Shown here in pieces: positions 27,413 to 37,489 of a stretch of 64,000 nt of DNA; the stretch's first letter is position 1; every line of letters begins with the position of its first letter. The DNA is from Proruminimicrobium sp963666965 (GTDB lineage: Bacteria > Elusimicrobiota > Endomicrobiia > Endomicrobiales > Endomicrobiaceae). The stretch is from NCBI GenBank assembly GCA_963666965.1, contig OY762939.1, forward strand, positions 868,001 to 932,000, written 5' to 3'. A program made the position numbers and the translations under genes. Under the pieces are notes generated by a model. That model was not told where the DNA came from and did no database searches. It saw nothing but the letters and a program-made list of their open reading frames with translations.

Positions 27413-28148
27413 AGCGTTCTTCCATATATTTATATTTTGCCATATTTTTGTGATGAGTCTGGTCAAGCAAAAGGGGAGTAACGGAAACAAATCCTTTTTC
27501 AACTACTTCAATATCCGTTCCTTTATTTTTCTTGCCGCATATGAATCTTCCCGCAAGTTTATAATAAGTTTTTTTTCCGGTTTGCTTTGATACTATGGAT
27601 TCGTCATAAGAGCGTATCCCGAGAGATACTACTTTGATTCCTTTTGCTTCCGGAGGAATATTTACGTTTAAACAAGGAGCAGGTCTTCCTTTCTTTGCCG
27701 TTTTTAAAAATTGTTTTGCTATTTCAAGTACTATTGCCGCAGATTTTTCAAAACACGGTCTTTTTTCGTTTACCGCCGATACAGCCATTGACGGGATTCC
27801 AAGATATGCGCCTTCTCTTGCGCATGCTACTGTTCCGGAATATACCACGTCCTGTCCGAGATTTGGGTGAGTGTTGATGCCGGATATTACAAGATCTATT
27901 TTATCTTTTAAAAAAGAGTAAAGACCGAACTTTACGCAGTCTGTCGGAGTTCCGTCGATAAGGCTGTAAATGTTGTTGCCGTAATCTTTTATCTGTCTGT
28001 AATCGTCAAGCGTTATGGACTGGCTCATTCCGGACATTTCATGTTCCGGAACTATAACATAGACGGTTCCAAGTTTGGACATTTCTTTTATAAGCGGTTT
28101 AAGTCCTTTGCCTTTTATGCCGTCGTCGTTTGAGATTAGAATATTCAT
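27402..28148 (-). CDS. surE: 5'/3'-nucleotidase SurE
   Basis: Metal-dependent survival-protein phosphatase acting on nucleoside monophosphates. It begins NILISNDDG, with the metal ligands D8 and D9. SGINTHPNLGQDVVYSGTVACAREG is the second metal and phosphate region. The length, 248 residues, is normal. It lies 25 bases after murG and overlaps the uvrB start by 11 bases, so it is translated as part of the cell-wall operon. Confidence 0.95.
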   Translation of the reverse strand: MNILISNDDGIKGKGLKPLIKEMSKLGTVYVIVPEHEMSGMSQSITLDDYRQIKDYGNNIYSLIDGTPTDCVKFGLYSFLKDKIDLVISGINTHPNLGQDVVYSGTVACAREGAYLGIPSMAVSAVNEKRPCFEKSAAIVLEIAKQFLKTAKKGRPAPCLNVNIPPEAKGIKVVSLGIRSYDESIVSKQTGKKTYYKLAGRFICGKKNKGTDIEVVEKGFVSVTPLLLDQTHHKNMAKYKYMEERFEK

Positions 28149-28173
28149 CTTACTCCCTTATATAATTTTAAAA

Positions 28174-29262
28174 TTATTTTTTATTAATTATGTTTATAAG
28201 CGTGTTAAAAAGTTTTTCCTGCGGGAAAATATCAGGTTTAACGGCGCGTCCCGTATCAATTGCGGCCGTGTTCAAGTTTTCTTCTATAATTTTATATAAA
28301 TCTTCCGTTTTAAGATTTTTTTCTTCAATAATAACAGACTGCGGCGCAGAAGAATTTTTTGCATTGAAATACTGGTGATTGTCAGTAGCGTAGGGATAAG
28401 GAACAAAAACGGCTTTAAGACCGTACATTTCAACTTCTTTTACCGTGCCGGCTCCCGCCCTGCATATTGTAAAATCTGAACATGCATAAGCGTTTCCGAT
28501 GTCATGCATATAAGGCGCTATAAATTTCTTATAAGAAATTTTAGAATATTTTTTATTAAGCTCTTCAAAATATTTTGTTCCGGTTATATGTATGAATTGT
28601 ATTTTGTCATGATGTTTTTCATAAAGTTTTGCCGCTGTATTTAAAGCGGTTTCGTTTAATTTGTCTGCTCCGAGGCTTCCTCCGAATACGAAAACAGTAA
28701 ATACGGAAGGATCAAGCCCGAGCTTTTCGGCTGCATAAGAACGCGGAATTGAAAAGATATCTTTTCTTACCGGATTTGACGTGTAAACTGTTTTTAAAGG
28801 GCAAAAATATTTTGCCGACTGCTTAAAGCTTATTGCCGTTTTATCGGCGATTTTAGACAGCAGTTTATTTGCAAGACCGGGTATCGAATTTTGTTCATGT
28901 ATCATTGAAGGTATTTTTTTTAATTTTGCAGCCAACAAAACAGGCACGGCAAGATAGGCTCCCATTCCGACTGCCGCCTTCGGACGTGTTTCTGATATTA
29001 TGGAAAGAGCCGAAAATATGCTTTTTGCCATATTTAAAGGAAACAAAAACATTTTAAGAGAAACTTTTCTGGGCGGAGCATAGAAGTTCAAAAGTCTGTA
29101 ATCGTATCCTGAATTTTTAACTATGTTCAGTGAAACGGAATTAGCAACGTCATTTACTATAAAAATGGGGTTATAACCGGCATTTTTCAGCTCATAAGCA
29201 AGAGCTATTCCGGGATATACGTGTCCGCCTGTGCCGCTAGTGATTATTAAAATATTGTCCAT
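28174..29262 (-). CDS. murG: UDP-GlcNAc:lipid I N-acetylglucosaminyltransferase
   Basis: It makes lipid II on the inner face of the membrane. The N-terminal GTGGHVYPGIALA is the glycine-rich lipid-I-binding loop. MGAYLAVPVLLAAK and HEQNSIPGLANK are family motifs. The C-terminal half has the UDP-GlcNAc motifs FGGSLGADKLN and CRAGAGTVKE (the family usually has SRAGA). Length 362 is normal. The start overlaps the ftsW 3' end by 26 bases. Confidence 0.96.
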   Translation of the reverse strand: MDNILIITSGTGGHVYPGIALAYELKNAGYNPIFIVNDVANSVSLNIVKNSGYDYRLLNFYAPPRKVSLKMFLFPLNMAKSIFSALSIISETRPKAAVGMGAYLAVPVLLAAKLKKIPSMIHEQNSIPGLANKLLSKIADKTAISFKQSAKYFCPLKTVYTSNPVRKDIFSIPRSYAAEKLGLDPSVFTVFVFGGSLGADKLNETALNTAAKLYEKHHDKIQFIHITGTKYFEELNKKYSKISYKKFIAPYMHDIGNAYACSDFTICRAGAGTVKEVEMYGLKAVFVPYPYATDNHQYFNAKNSSAPQSVIIEEKNLKTEDLYKIIEENLNTAAIDTGRAVKPDIFPQEKLFNTLINIINKK

Positions 29263-30406
29263 ATTTGTTTTTTCTTGAAATATTAAATAATATGCCGATA
29301 GTTGTCAAGCTGTAAAGCATTGAGGATCCGCCGTATGATATAAAAGGAAGAGGCATTCCTTTAGCCGGCAGAACTCCTATAGACATTCCGATGTTTATAA
29401 TCGCCTGAAAAGAAAACATAACGCCTATTATAAAAGCAAGATTTTTTCCGAAATCATCGTCACATAATCTGCTTATTCTTGAAGCCCTCATAAGTAAAGC
29501 GGTAAAAAGAAATATTATTATCAAAACTCCGATGAATCCGTGTTCCTCTCCGATTATCGGAAACACAAAATCTGTATGGGCTTCCGGCAGATGAAGAAGT
29601 TTCATTTCGCTTTTACCGAATCCTTTTCCGAAAGGACCTCCTGAACCGAGTGCTATTATGGCGCTTTTAACATTGTATGATGATTTTGTCCAGTCAGATA
29701 AAGAAGCGACATAATCAAGAATTCTGTTCATTCGGTATTGGTAAAGACATACAAGAGGTATTGCGGCGGCAGCCAGTAATGTTGCGGGAATTGTTATAAA
29801 TTTCAAAGGGGCTTCCGCTATAATAAGAAGCACGACATATATTATTCCGAGAAAAACTACGGTTCCCAGATCTTTTTGAAGCACGATAAGAGCTGCAAAA
29901 ATCCCGAAACAAAATGTTACAGGCAGAAATTTTGTTATTAAAAATGATTCTTCCAATTGTTGTTTTTTTGATAAAAATCTTGCCGCTGTTATTGCAAAAA
30001 CTATTTTTGCGAATTCAGACGGCTGTATATTGACTATTCCCAGATCTATCCATCTTGTTGCGCCTTTAGCGGTCTTGCCTACGGCTATTACGGCTATAAG
30101 CATCATTATTATTATGAAAATCATCACATAGTTTATTTTTTCTTCTTTGTATATTTTATAATCAAACACAAATGCCGTAAACGTAAAACATATCAATCCC
30201 AAAAATATTGAAATAATATGTTTGAAAAAAAGCTGAAGCGAAATGTCCGCCATTCTTACGGGTGTAATGGAGAGGCTTTCAATAATTCCTACAAAAATTA
30301 GAACAGATACAACCAAAACAAGCACAATGTCATATTTGTTAAACATTGACAGTTCGTTTAAAGGATTTCTGATATATTTTTTTATTGTTAAAAAAAAACT
30401 TTTCAT
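29237..30406 (-). CDS. ftsW: SEDS-family peptidoglycan glycosyltransferase FtsW
   Basis: Division-specific glycan polymerase that works with FtsI. There are about ten hydrophobic segments. Family motifs are KTAKGATRWIDLGIVNIQPSEFAK, the loop GSGGPFGKGFGKSEMKLLHLPEAHTDFVF with the conserved acidic residue, and PFISYGGSSM near the C-terminus. Length is 389. Context (between murD and murG) supports FtsW rather than RodA. Confidence 0.94.
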   Translation of the reverse strand: MKSFFLTIKKYIRNPLNELSMFNKYDIVLVLVVSVLIFVGIIESLSITPVRMADISLQLFFKHIISIFLGLICFTFTAFVFDYKIYKEEKINYVMIFIIIMMLIAVIAVGKTAKGATRWIDLGIVNIQPSEFAKIVFAITAARFLSKKQQLEESFLITKFLPVTFCFGIFAALIVLQKDLGTVVFLGIIYVVLLIIAEAPLKFITIPATLLAAAAIPLVCLYQYRMNRILDYVASLSDWTKSSYNVKSAIIALGSGGPFGKGFGKSEMKLLHLPEAHTDFVFPIIGEEHGFIGVLIIIFLFTALLMRASRISRLCDDDFGKNLAFIIGVMFSFQAIINIGMSIGVLPAKGMPLPFISYGGSSMLYSLTTIGILFNISRKNKYGQYFNNH

Positions 30407-30407
30407 C

Positions 30408-31742
30408 TTATTTGATTGAGGATACTATTTTTTTAAAAATTCTGCCTCTGTGTTCAAAATTTTTAAATTGGTCAAAAGATGCGCAAGCCGGCGAAAACAA
30501 AACAATATCGCCTTTTTTTGCCGTATTATGCAGTTTTTTTATTGTGTTTTCAATTGTCTCTGCTTTATAAATCGGTGCTGCGCCTTTTAATTCTTTTTCT
30601 ATTATAGGCGTCGCTTCGCCTATAAGAGTGATTGTTTTGACTTTGTTTTTTATCAGTCTGTATATGGGCTTATAAGGACTTCCTTTATCCTGTCCGCCTA
30701 AAATCAGATGTATATTTTTATCAAAAGATTCAAGCGCTACCTTTGTAGAGTCTACATTTGTTCCCTTTGAATCGTTATAGTATTTTACGCCGTTTATTTC
30801 TTTTACGAATTCTATTCTGTGCTCAACGCCTTTAAAAGAAGATACGGTTTTTTTAATTGAGTCGGCAGGAATGCCGGCAAGATAGGCTGCGGCTGTTGAA
30901 GCAAGTATATTGTCTATGTTGTGTCTTCCCGGTATTTTGACGGATGTTACAAAATCAATCTTTTTATTTTTGTGTATTATATGAAAAGCCGAATCCTTAT
31001 AATAAATACAGTTATGATTTTGTTTTGTAAAATTAAACGGGAAAGAAGACTTATTATCCAAAGGAATAATTTTTTTCAAATATTTGTCATTGTAATTAAA
31101 TATTGTGTAATCGCCTTGTTTTTGGTTTTTAAAAATATTTGCTTTTGCAATTACATAATTGCTCATTGTTTTATGGTGTTTGATATGATCGGGTGTAATA
31201 TTTAGCAAAACGCTTATATCAGGTCTGAAATTCGGAGAGTCTTCAAGCTGGTATGACGAAAGTTCAAGAACAAGAATGGTATCTTTGTTTATTTTATCGG
31301 TGACAGATGACAGGGGAAATCCTATATTGCCTGCAACGACCGCATTTTTATAATAATTTTTGATTATTTTATATATAAGGGTTGTTGTTGTCGTTTTGCC
31401 GTTTGTGCCTGTAACTGCTATTATTTTTTTAGGTTTTACAAACCTCATGGCAAAATCTATTTCGCTTATTACAGGTATTTTGTTTAATGCAGCTTTTTTT
31501 AATATAGGAAGATCAGACGACAGACCTGGACTTTTAATTATAATATCGCATTTAAGGATTCTGTCGGTATGTCCGTTAAATTCGGTTTCTACGCGTTTAT
31601 CAAGCTTCATTTGTAAATGAGTCCGCGCTTTTCCGCTGTCGCTTGCAAAGACCTTATATCCTTTTGAAACAGCAAGATTTGCGCACGCTACACCCGATTT
31701 TCCTAAGCCTAATACGGTTAGTGTTTTATTGCCTTTTGTCAT
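30408..31742 (-). CDS. murD: UDP-N-acetylmuramoyl-L-alanine:D-glutamate ligase
   Basis: Second amino-acid-adding Mur ligase. The N-terminal Rossmann domain starts LTVLGLGKSGVACA. The ATP loop TGTNGKTT is at residues 111-118. Later motifs are LELSSYQLED, the DNILASTAAAYLAG region, and YNDSKGTN with the C-terminal DxxK-type region. The length, 444 residues, is normal. It stops one base before ftsW begins. Confidence 0.96.
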   Translation of the reverse strand: MTKGNKTLTVLGLGKSGVACANLAVSKGYKVFASDSGKARTHLQMKLDKRVETEFNGHTDRILKCDIIIKSPGLSSDLPILKKAALNKIPVISEIDFAMRFVKPKKIIAVTGTNGKTTTTTLIYKIIKNYYKNAVVAGNIGFPLSSVTDKINKDTILVLELSSYQLEDSPNFRPDISVLLNITPDHIKHHKTMSNYVIAKANIFKNQKQGDYTIFNYNDKYLKKIIPLDNKSSFPFNFTKQNHNCIYYKDSAFHIIHKNKKIDFVTSVKIPGRHNIDNILASTAAAYLAGIPADSIKKTVSSFKGVEHRIEFVKEINGVKYYNDSKGTNVDSTKVALESFDKNIHLILGGQDKGSPYKPIYRLIKNKVKTITLIGEATPIIEKELKGAAPIYKAETIENTIKKLHNTAKKGDIVLFSPACASFDQFKNFEHRGRIFKKIVSSIK

Positions 31743-31793
31743 TTGATAATCCTAAATTTAATTTAAAATACAGCCTTGGTTTTTGATTCGATG

Positions 31794-32879
31794 TTATCTG
31801 ATTTTCAATGAGGCTATCGCTATGATTGCCAGAATAATGCCTATAATCCAAAATCTAATCGTAACTTTAGTTTCTCTAAGGCCTCCAAGCTCAAAATGAT
31901 GATGGAGCGGAGCCATTTTAAATACGCGTTTATTCGTTCTTTTAAATACTGCCACCTGAATGAGAACTGACAATGCTTCAGCCACAAAAATTCCGCCTAC
32001 TATAAACAAAATAAGTTCCTGTTTGATAAATACAGCAACAAGCCCTAAAATGCCTCCGAGGCAAAGACTTCCGGTATCTCCCATGAAAACTTCGGCAGGG
32101 TGCGCGTTATACCATAAAAATCCGAGACTTGCGCCGAACATTGCCATTAGAAAAACAGATATTTCACCGGCTCCGGAAACATATATCAGTTTAAGATATG
32201 ACGATATATGAGAGTTTCCGATAAGATAAGAAAATAAAGCCAGAGTCAGAGTCGCTATTATAATATTTCCTATGGCAAGTCCATCCAATCCGTCGGTAAG
32301 ATTTACCGCGTTTGAACTTCCTACTATAACAAAAAGAATCAAAATAAAGTATAAATAAGATAAGGGAAGAAAACAGTTTTTTAAAAAAGGAATATTGAGA
32401 GATGTCGCATAATTAACATTTACCGGGTTAAAAAATAAGTAAGCTACAACCGCAAGAGAAAATAATGTCTGCCAAAAAAGTTTTTTTCTTCCGGCAAGTC
32501 CTTTCGGATTTTTTTTTGTGAGTTTTAGATAGTCATCGGCAAAGCCTATACACCCGAAAAATAACGTTGCCGCTGACAGCCATAATATATAAATATTGTC
32601 TAATCTTGCCCATAAAAGAACGGATATAAGTATTGAAATTATTATTATTAAGCCACCCATCGTAGGCGTGCCTGATTTGCAGTGGTGGTTTGAAGGAGCG
32701 CAGTCTCTTACAGGCTGTCCTGCTTTTAATTCTTTAAGTTTATTTATTATGTAAGGGGCTATTAAAAAAGTTATAAGAAGGCTTGTAAGAACGGCGCCGC
32801 CCGCTCTGAAAGTTATATACTGAAAAAGATTGAAAGGCGAAAAAATATCTCTGAGTCCGTAAAAAAAATGGTATAGCAT
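31794..32879 (-). CDS. mraY: Phospho-N-acetylmuramoyl-pentapeptide transferase
   Basis: Integral membrane enzyme that makes lipid I from UDP-MurNAc-pentapeptide. Motifs are TPTMGGL (71-77), FADDYLKLTKKN (metal-binding Asp pair), NLTDGLDGLA, and MAPLHHHFELGG near the C-terminus. About ten membrane segments, 361 residues, all as expected. The start abuts the murF stop. The 51 bases between it and murD hold no recognised element. Confidence 0.97.
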   Translation of the reverse strand: MLYHFFYGLRDIFSPFNLFQYITFRAGGAVLTSLLITFLIAPYIINKLKELKAGQPVRDCAPSNHHCKSGTPTMGGLIIIISILISVLLWARLDNIYILWLSAATLFFGCIGFADDYLKLTKKNPKGLAGRKKLFWQTLFSLAVVAYLFFNPVNVNYATSLNIPFLKNCFLPLSYLYFILILFVIVGSSNAVNLTDGLDGLAIGNIIIATLTLALFSYLIGNSHISSYLKLIYVSGAGEISVFLMAMFGASLGFLWYNAHPAEVFMGDTGSLCLGGILGLVAVFIKQELILFIVGGIFVAEALSVLIQVAVFKRTNKRVFKMAPLHHHFELGGLRETKVTIRFWIIGIILAIIAIASLKIR

Positions 32880-34271
32880 TTAGATCTCCGAAGTTATAAG
32901 TTTGTCGTATATTATATCAAGTTTTATGCCTCTTGACGCTTTAAAAAATACAAGTGAATTTTGTTTTATTTTTGTCTTAATGGAATTTAACAGACTATCT
33001 CTGTCGCTAAAAAAAATTACATCTTTGCCGGCAATACGTTCTCCTGCATATTTTATTTTATCGCCGAACATATAAACAGTTTGTACTGAAGGTATTTTGT
33101 TTATGAGATCTCCCAGTTCCGCATGATATCTGGGTGAATTTTCGCCCAGTTCAAGCATATCGCCTATCACAAGAATAATATCTTTCCCGGGGTATGACTG
33201 TTCAAGTGACGAAACAGCAGCTGACATTGAAGACGGATTTGCATTATAAGCGTCGTTTATGGCAAGAGCGCCGTTTGAAAGTTTGACCGTCTGCATTCTC
33301 ATTTTAGGCGGCGTAAAAGTTTTAAGTCCGTTTCTTATTTCATCAATCGAAAAACCCATTGAATAAGCAGTTGCCGCGGCTCCCAGAGCATTTAAAACGT
33401 TAAATTTTGATTTTATAGGTATTTCAAAAACATCTGTGATTCCTTTAATAGTTATATTAAATACTGTAGTTTCTCCGTCAAGTTTTATATTGTCTGCGTA
33501 AACATCGGCGTCATTTGAAAATCCGAAAGTTATGACTTTGCGCGTCTTTTTTGTTTCTTCAATTATTGATTTTAAATAAGAATTATCAATATTTAATGCA
33601 ATAGTTCCGTTTTGTTTAAGACCCTCGGCAATTTCTCTTTTTTCTTTCAAAACATTATCCTGTGTCTTAAAAAATTCAAGGTGGGAAGAACCTATATTGG
33701 TTATTACGGCATAGTCGGGTTCCGTTATCTCGGTAAGAACTTTTATTTCTCCGAATTCGGAAGTGCCGAGTTCAAAAACCGCGTATTTTGTATCGTAGGA
33801 AAGATTGAAAACGGTGAGAGGAACGCCTATTCTGTTATTGAAATTTCCATGATTGTTCAGAGTCTTTGCTTTTTGTTTAAGAATCGACGCAATCATTTCC
33901 TTTGTTGTTGTTTTTCCGTTTGAGCCTGTTATTGAGACAGTTATCAAATCTTTAAATTTACGTTTGTAAATTTTTGCGGCAGCTTCAAGAGCAAGAGACG
34001 TGTCGGTAACTCTTACGAAAACCGTTTTTGAGTCCGAAAAATTCTTTTCGGCTCCTTCGGTTGAATAGATTACGGCGGCAACTTCTTTTTGGACTGCGTC
34101 TTTTATGAAATTATGACCGTCGAGAGTTTTCCCTTTTATTGCAAAGAATAAAGCATCTTTCTCTATCGTTCTGGAATCTATTCCTATTTTGTTTATGTTT
34201 ATTTCGGGGTTGCCTTTTGTTACTGTGCCGCATGCCGCTTTTATTATTTCATTTAAATTTATATTTTCCAT
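32880..34271 (-). CDS. murF: UDP-N-acetylmuramoyl-tripeptide:D-alanyl-D-alanine ligase
   Basis: It adds D-Ala-D-Ala to the muropeptide precursor. The N-terminal UDP-binding motif is IDSRTIEKDALFFAIKG. The ATP loop TGSNGKTTTKE is at about 115-125. NNRIGVPLTVFNL, GTSEFGEI and NDAYNANPSSM are MurF-typical. Length 463 is normal. It abuts mraY and follows murE by six bases. Confidence 0.96.
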   Translation of the reverse strand: MENINLNEIIKAACGTVTKGNPEININKIGIDSRTIEKDALFFAIKGKTLDGHNFIKDAVQKEVAAVIYSTEGAEKNFSDSKTVFVRVTDTSLALEAAAKIYKRKFKDLITVSITGSNGKTTTKEMIASILKQKAKTLNNHGNFNNRIGVPLTVFNLSYDTKYAVFELGTSEFGEIKVLTEITEPDYAVITNIGSSHLEFFKTQDNVLKEKREIAEGLKQNGTIALNIDNSYLKSIIEETKKTRKVITFGFSNDADVYADNIKLDGETTVFNITIKGITDVFEIPIKSKFNVLNALGAAATAYSMGFSIDEIRNGLKTFTPPKMRMQTVKLSNGALAINDAYNANPSSMSAAVSSLEQSYPGKDIILVIGDMLELGENSPRYHAELGDLINKIPSVQTVYMFGDKIKYAGERIAGKDVIFFSDRDSLLNSIKTKIKQNSLVFFKASRGIKLDIIYDKLITSEI

Positions 34272-34277
34272 TTTAAA

Positions 34278-35741
34278 TTATATAAGTTTCATTACTTCTT
34301 CTCTGTCGTCAAAATGAAACTTTGTTGTCCCTATTATCTGGTATTTTTCGTGTCCTTTTCCGGCAAGCAATACTATATCATTTTTGCCGGCATATTTAAC
34401 AGCTTCTGCAATTGCGCTGCGTCTGTCTATTATTGTTTTATAATTTGTTTTGTTGATTTCTCTTGCGCCGGCTTCAACTTCTTCGGCTATTTTTACGGGA
34501 TCTTCCTCTCTGGGATTATCAGAAGTTATAAAAACAAAGTCGCTCATTGTGCAGGCCGTTTTTGCCATAATCGGTCTTTTCGTTTTATCTCTGTTGCCGC
34601 CGCATCCGAATACTGTGATAATTCTTGCCGGATTAAGATTTTTTATAGCAGACAGCACATTTTTTAAAGCATCATCGGTGTGGGCATAATCTATAATAAC
34701 TGTAAATCCTTTTTTTGAAACTATTTTTTCAAATCTTCCCGGAGCCGGAGCAGTGTTTTCTATAAGTTCTGATACATTGTCAAATTTTAAACCTGCGGCA
34801 AGGCAGATTCCTGTTACGGCAAGAAGATTATAAACGTTATGCAACCCTATATGATGCACGTTTAGAAATTTATTTCCGTAAATAGTTTTCAGCATGAAAG
34901 AAGAGTTCGTTTTTTTGAGTTCTATATTTAAAGCTGATATTGATGCGTTCGAGTCTTTGGCGGAATACGATATTTTTTCCGCTTTGATATTTTGTTCGAA
35001 AAGTTTTTTGCCGTAATCGTCATCAATATTTATAATTGCGTATTTCGTATTTTTTTTCCGGTTTTTTGAAAGCGATGAGAACAACATTGATTTTGCTTCA
35101 AAATAAGAGTTCATGTCTTTATGAAAATCAAGATGGTCCGGAGTAAGATTCGTCCATGCCGCTATGTCAAATTCTATGCCGTTAACTCGTCCCAAAACAA
35201 GAGAATGCGAAGACACTTCCATTATGAGATATTTTATATCTGCTGCGACCATTTCGGACATCATTTTGTAAAGATCTAAAGACTGCGGCGTAGTGTTCGG
35301 AGCATCTATGATTTTGCCTGCGTATCTGTAAGATATCGTGCCTATTACGCCTATCTCTATGCCTTTTGATTTGAAAAGAGATTCTGTCATATAAGTTATC
35401 GAAGTTTTTCCGTTTGTTCCTGTAACTCCGATAACCGTCATTTTTTTATCGGGATAGTCATAAAATTTTGCGCTTATTTCGGCCATTGCCTCGGCAGTGT
35501 TTTTTACGACTATATTTGTACAAGGCAGATCTTCTATTTTTTTATCGGATATTACGCATACGGCGCCTTTTTGAACGGCGTCTTTTGCAAATTTTGCACC
35601 GTCGGCATGAACGCCGTTTAATGCAAAAAAAACATATCCTTTTTCTATATTTCTGGAATCGTATGATAAACCTGTTATTTCAGTTTCGGTGATTCCGTAT
35701 ATTTCGCTTTCAATTTCATAAATTAAATTTTTTAATATCAT
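34278..35741 (-). CDS. murE: UDP-N-acetylmuramoyl-tripeptide synthetase, meso-diaminopimelate type
   Basis: Third amino-acid-adding Mur ligase. SYDSRNIEKGYVFFAL is the UDP motif, GTNGKTS (108-114) is the ATP loop, and NTTPQSLDL, MEVSSHSL and YAHTDDAL follow. The substrate-recognition motif is DNPREEDP (DNPR), which marks diaminopimelate-adding enzymes rather than lysine-adding ones. The length is 487 residues. This supports a diderm-style murein. Confidence 0.96.
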   Translation of the reverse strand: MILKNLIYEIESEIYGITETEITGLSYDSRNIEKGYVFFALNGVHADGAKFAKDAVQKGAVCVISDKKIEDLPCTNIVVKNTAEAMAEISAKFYDYPDKKMTVIGVTGTNGKTSITYMTESLFKSKGIEIGVIGTISYRYAGKIIDAPNTTPQSLDLYKMMSEMVAADIKYLIMEVSSHSLVLGRVNGIEFDIAAWTNLTPDHLDFHKDMNSYFEAKSMLFSSLSKNRKKNTKYAIINIDDDYGKKLFEQNIKAEKISYSAKDSNASISALNIELKKTNSSFMLKTIYGNKFLNVHHIGLHNVYNLLAVTGICLAAGLKFDNVSELIENTAPAPGRFEKIVSKKGFTVIIDYAHTDDALKNVLSAIKNLNPARIITVFGCGGNRDKTKRPIMAKTACTMSDFVFITSDNPREEDPVKIAEEVEAGAREINKTNYKTIIDRRSAIAEAVKYAGKNDIVLLAGKGHEKYQIIGTTKFHFDDREEVMKLI

Positions 35742-35749
35742 AAAAATCC

Positions 35750-37489
35750 TTATTTGTTCTTTTTTGCCGCAGTATCGTCTTTAGGTATGTTTAAATACTG
35801 CATAGTTCTTTTTGCTATTCTAGCAAAAACAGGGGCCGCAACAGAAGAAGCGTAATAATCTCCCTTAGGCTCGTCAAATAAAACAAGTATTACAAGTTTC
35901 GGTTCCATTGCCGGTATCATTCCGCAAAAAGAAGAAACATAATGTTTTTTTGAGTATTTGCCGATAGTTTTATCTATTTTTTGCGCGGTGCCGGTCTTTC
36001 CGCCTACGGTGTATCCTTCAATTTTTGCTCCGGCTCCTGTTCCGTTGTCGACTACTGCTTTTAAAATTTTACGAATTTCAAAAGCTGTATCTTCGGAAAT
36101 TGCGCGTCTTATTACAACAGGCTGCGTAGACTGCTGTACAGAATCTATAGATTTTATGATTTGAGGTTTTAAAAGAAGTCCGTTATTTGCGATTGCCGAG
36201 AAACTGTTGATTGTTTGTAAAGGTGTTGTAAGAATTTCCTGTCCGAACGAAATAGTATGAAGACTTCTGCCGCTCCATGCTTTTGTAGGTTTTAATGCTC
36301 CGTTTTCTTCTCCGTTTAACTCTATTCCCGTCTTGCTGTCAAAGCCGAATATTTTGATATATTTGTAAAATCTGTCTTTTCCCAAAGCCAAGGCTATTTT
36401 TGCGGTTCCTATGTTTGAAGAATAGCCTATAACCTGACCAAGACTTATAACGCCTCTTTTGTCATGATCGCTTATGATCACGTCTTTGTAAATTTCCATT
36501 TTCCCGTTCATACAGTCTATTCGGTCGTTTGGTTTAAACAAATGTTCTTCAAGTACGCCGGCAAGTGCTATGATTTTAAATGTTGAACCGGGTTCAAGTG
36601 TTCCGCTTATGGCATAATTTCTTAAAACGGATATATCTTTTATTTTTTCTCCTGGGTTGTAGTTTGGCAGCGAAGCCATTGCCAAAATTTCGCCTGAATG
36701 AGGATCTTGAACTATAGCCACAGCGTGCTTTGCTTTATTTTTTTTCAAACCTTCCTGCAATTCCTGTTCCGCTATAAATTGTATTTTTTTATCAATTGTC
36801 AGAGATACTGATTTGCCGTAATACAAATTTTCATTAGGAGTTGAAGTATAGATGCTCTTCTTATTGATTCCTCCGATTTCCTTTGTGTGAATTTTGATGA
36901 AATCGCCGGTTAAGTGGTTGTTGCATGTTTTTTCAACACCCTCAATTCCAACGCTTTCGGCGTTTACTCTTCCAAGAACATGTGACAGCATATTTACTTC
37001 AGGATACTGCCGGATATATGTGTATTCCAGCCTGTAGTCATGTCCCTGGCGCAATTGTTTGTTCTGTTTTATTTCTTCTACAGTTTGTTCATCCAGATTG
37101 TCCGTTATTTTAATATTTCTTTTTTGCATCCGTATTTGGTGCAGCTGCGTATCGGAAATTTTTATTCCCAACGATTCAAATAATTTTTCAACAGTATCCG
37201 GATTTTTTATGTTTTTTGCATCCATAAAAAGAGTGTATTTTTTTACGCTCATGGCAAAAAGATTGCCGTTTCTGTCAAGGATATCGCCTCTTTTAGGTTT
37301 TTCAGTGATCTCTTTGTTAACTGTGCTTTCTGCGCGTTTATCTGTATCTGTGAACTTAAAAATCTGAAAATAGAAGGCTCTCGCGGCTATTATAAAAAAA
37401 AGAAAAATGACAGCAAAAAAAACAAATAGTTTTCTTTTTGTTATATTCTGGGAACTGCTGCTGAATGAAGAAAATTGTTTTCTTTTCAT
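35750..37489 (-). CDS. ftsI: Peptidoglycan D,D-transpeptidase FtsI (class B PBP)
   Basis: Septal cross-linking enzyme. A single membrane anchor spans about 20-42, followed by the PBP dimerisation domain (RGDILDRNGN near 67-76) and the transpeptidase domain. Active-site motifs: STFK with S302, SSN at 357-359, KTG at 498-500, all intact. The length, 579 residues, is normal. It has a 4-base overlap with ftsL upstream. No PASTA domain follows. Confidence 0.95.
   Translation of the reverse strand: MKRKQFSSFSSSSQNITKRKLFVFFAVIFLFFIIAARAFYFQIFKFTDTDKRAESTVNKEITEKPKRGDILDRNGNLFAMSVKKYTLFMDAKNIKNPDTVEKLFESLGIKISDTQLHQIRMQKRNIKITDNLDEQTVEEIKQNKQLRQGHDYRLEYTYIRQYPEVNMLSHVLGRVNAESVGIEGVEKTCNNHLTGDFIKIHTKEIGGINKKSIYTSTPNENLYYGKSVSLTIDKKIQFIAEQELQEGLKKNKAKHAVAIVQDPHSGEILAMASLPNYNPGEKIKDISVLRNYAISGTLEPGSTFKIIALAGVLEEHLFKPNDRIDCMNGKMEIYKDVIISDHDKRGVISLGQVIGYSSNIGTAKIALALGKDRFYKYIKIFGFDSKTGIELNGEENGALKPTKAWSGRSLHTISFGQEILTTPLQTINSFSAIANNGLLLKPQIIKSIDSVQQSTQPVVIRRAISEDTAFEIRKILKAVVDNGTGAGAKIEGYTVGGKTGTAQKIDKTIGKYSKKHYVSSFCGMIPAMEPKLVILVLFDEPKGDYYASSVAAPVFARIAKRTMQYLNIPKDDTAAKKNK

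Noticed and set aside
27413..27502. N-terminal 30-codon extension of uvrB
   Set aside because: Encoded within surE, not UvrB-like; the TTG at 27412 has a ribosome-binding site and gives the normal length.
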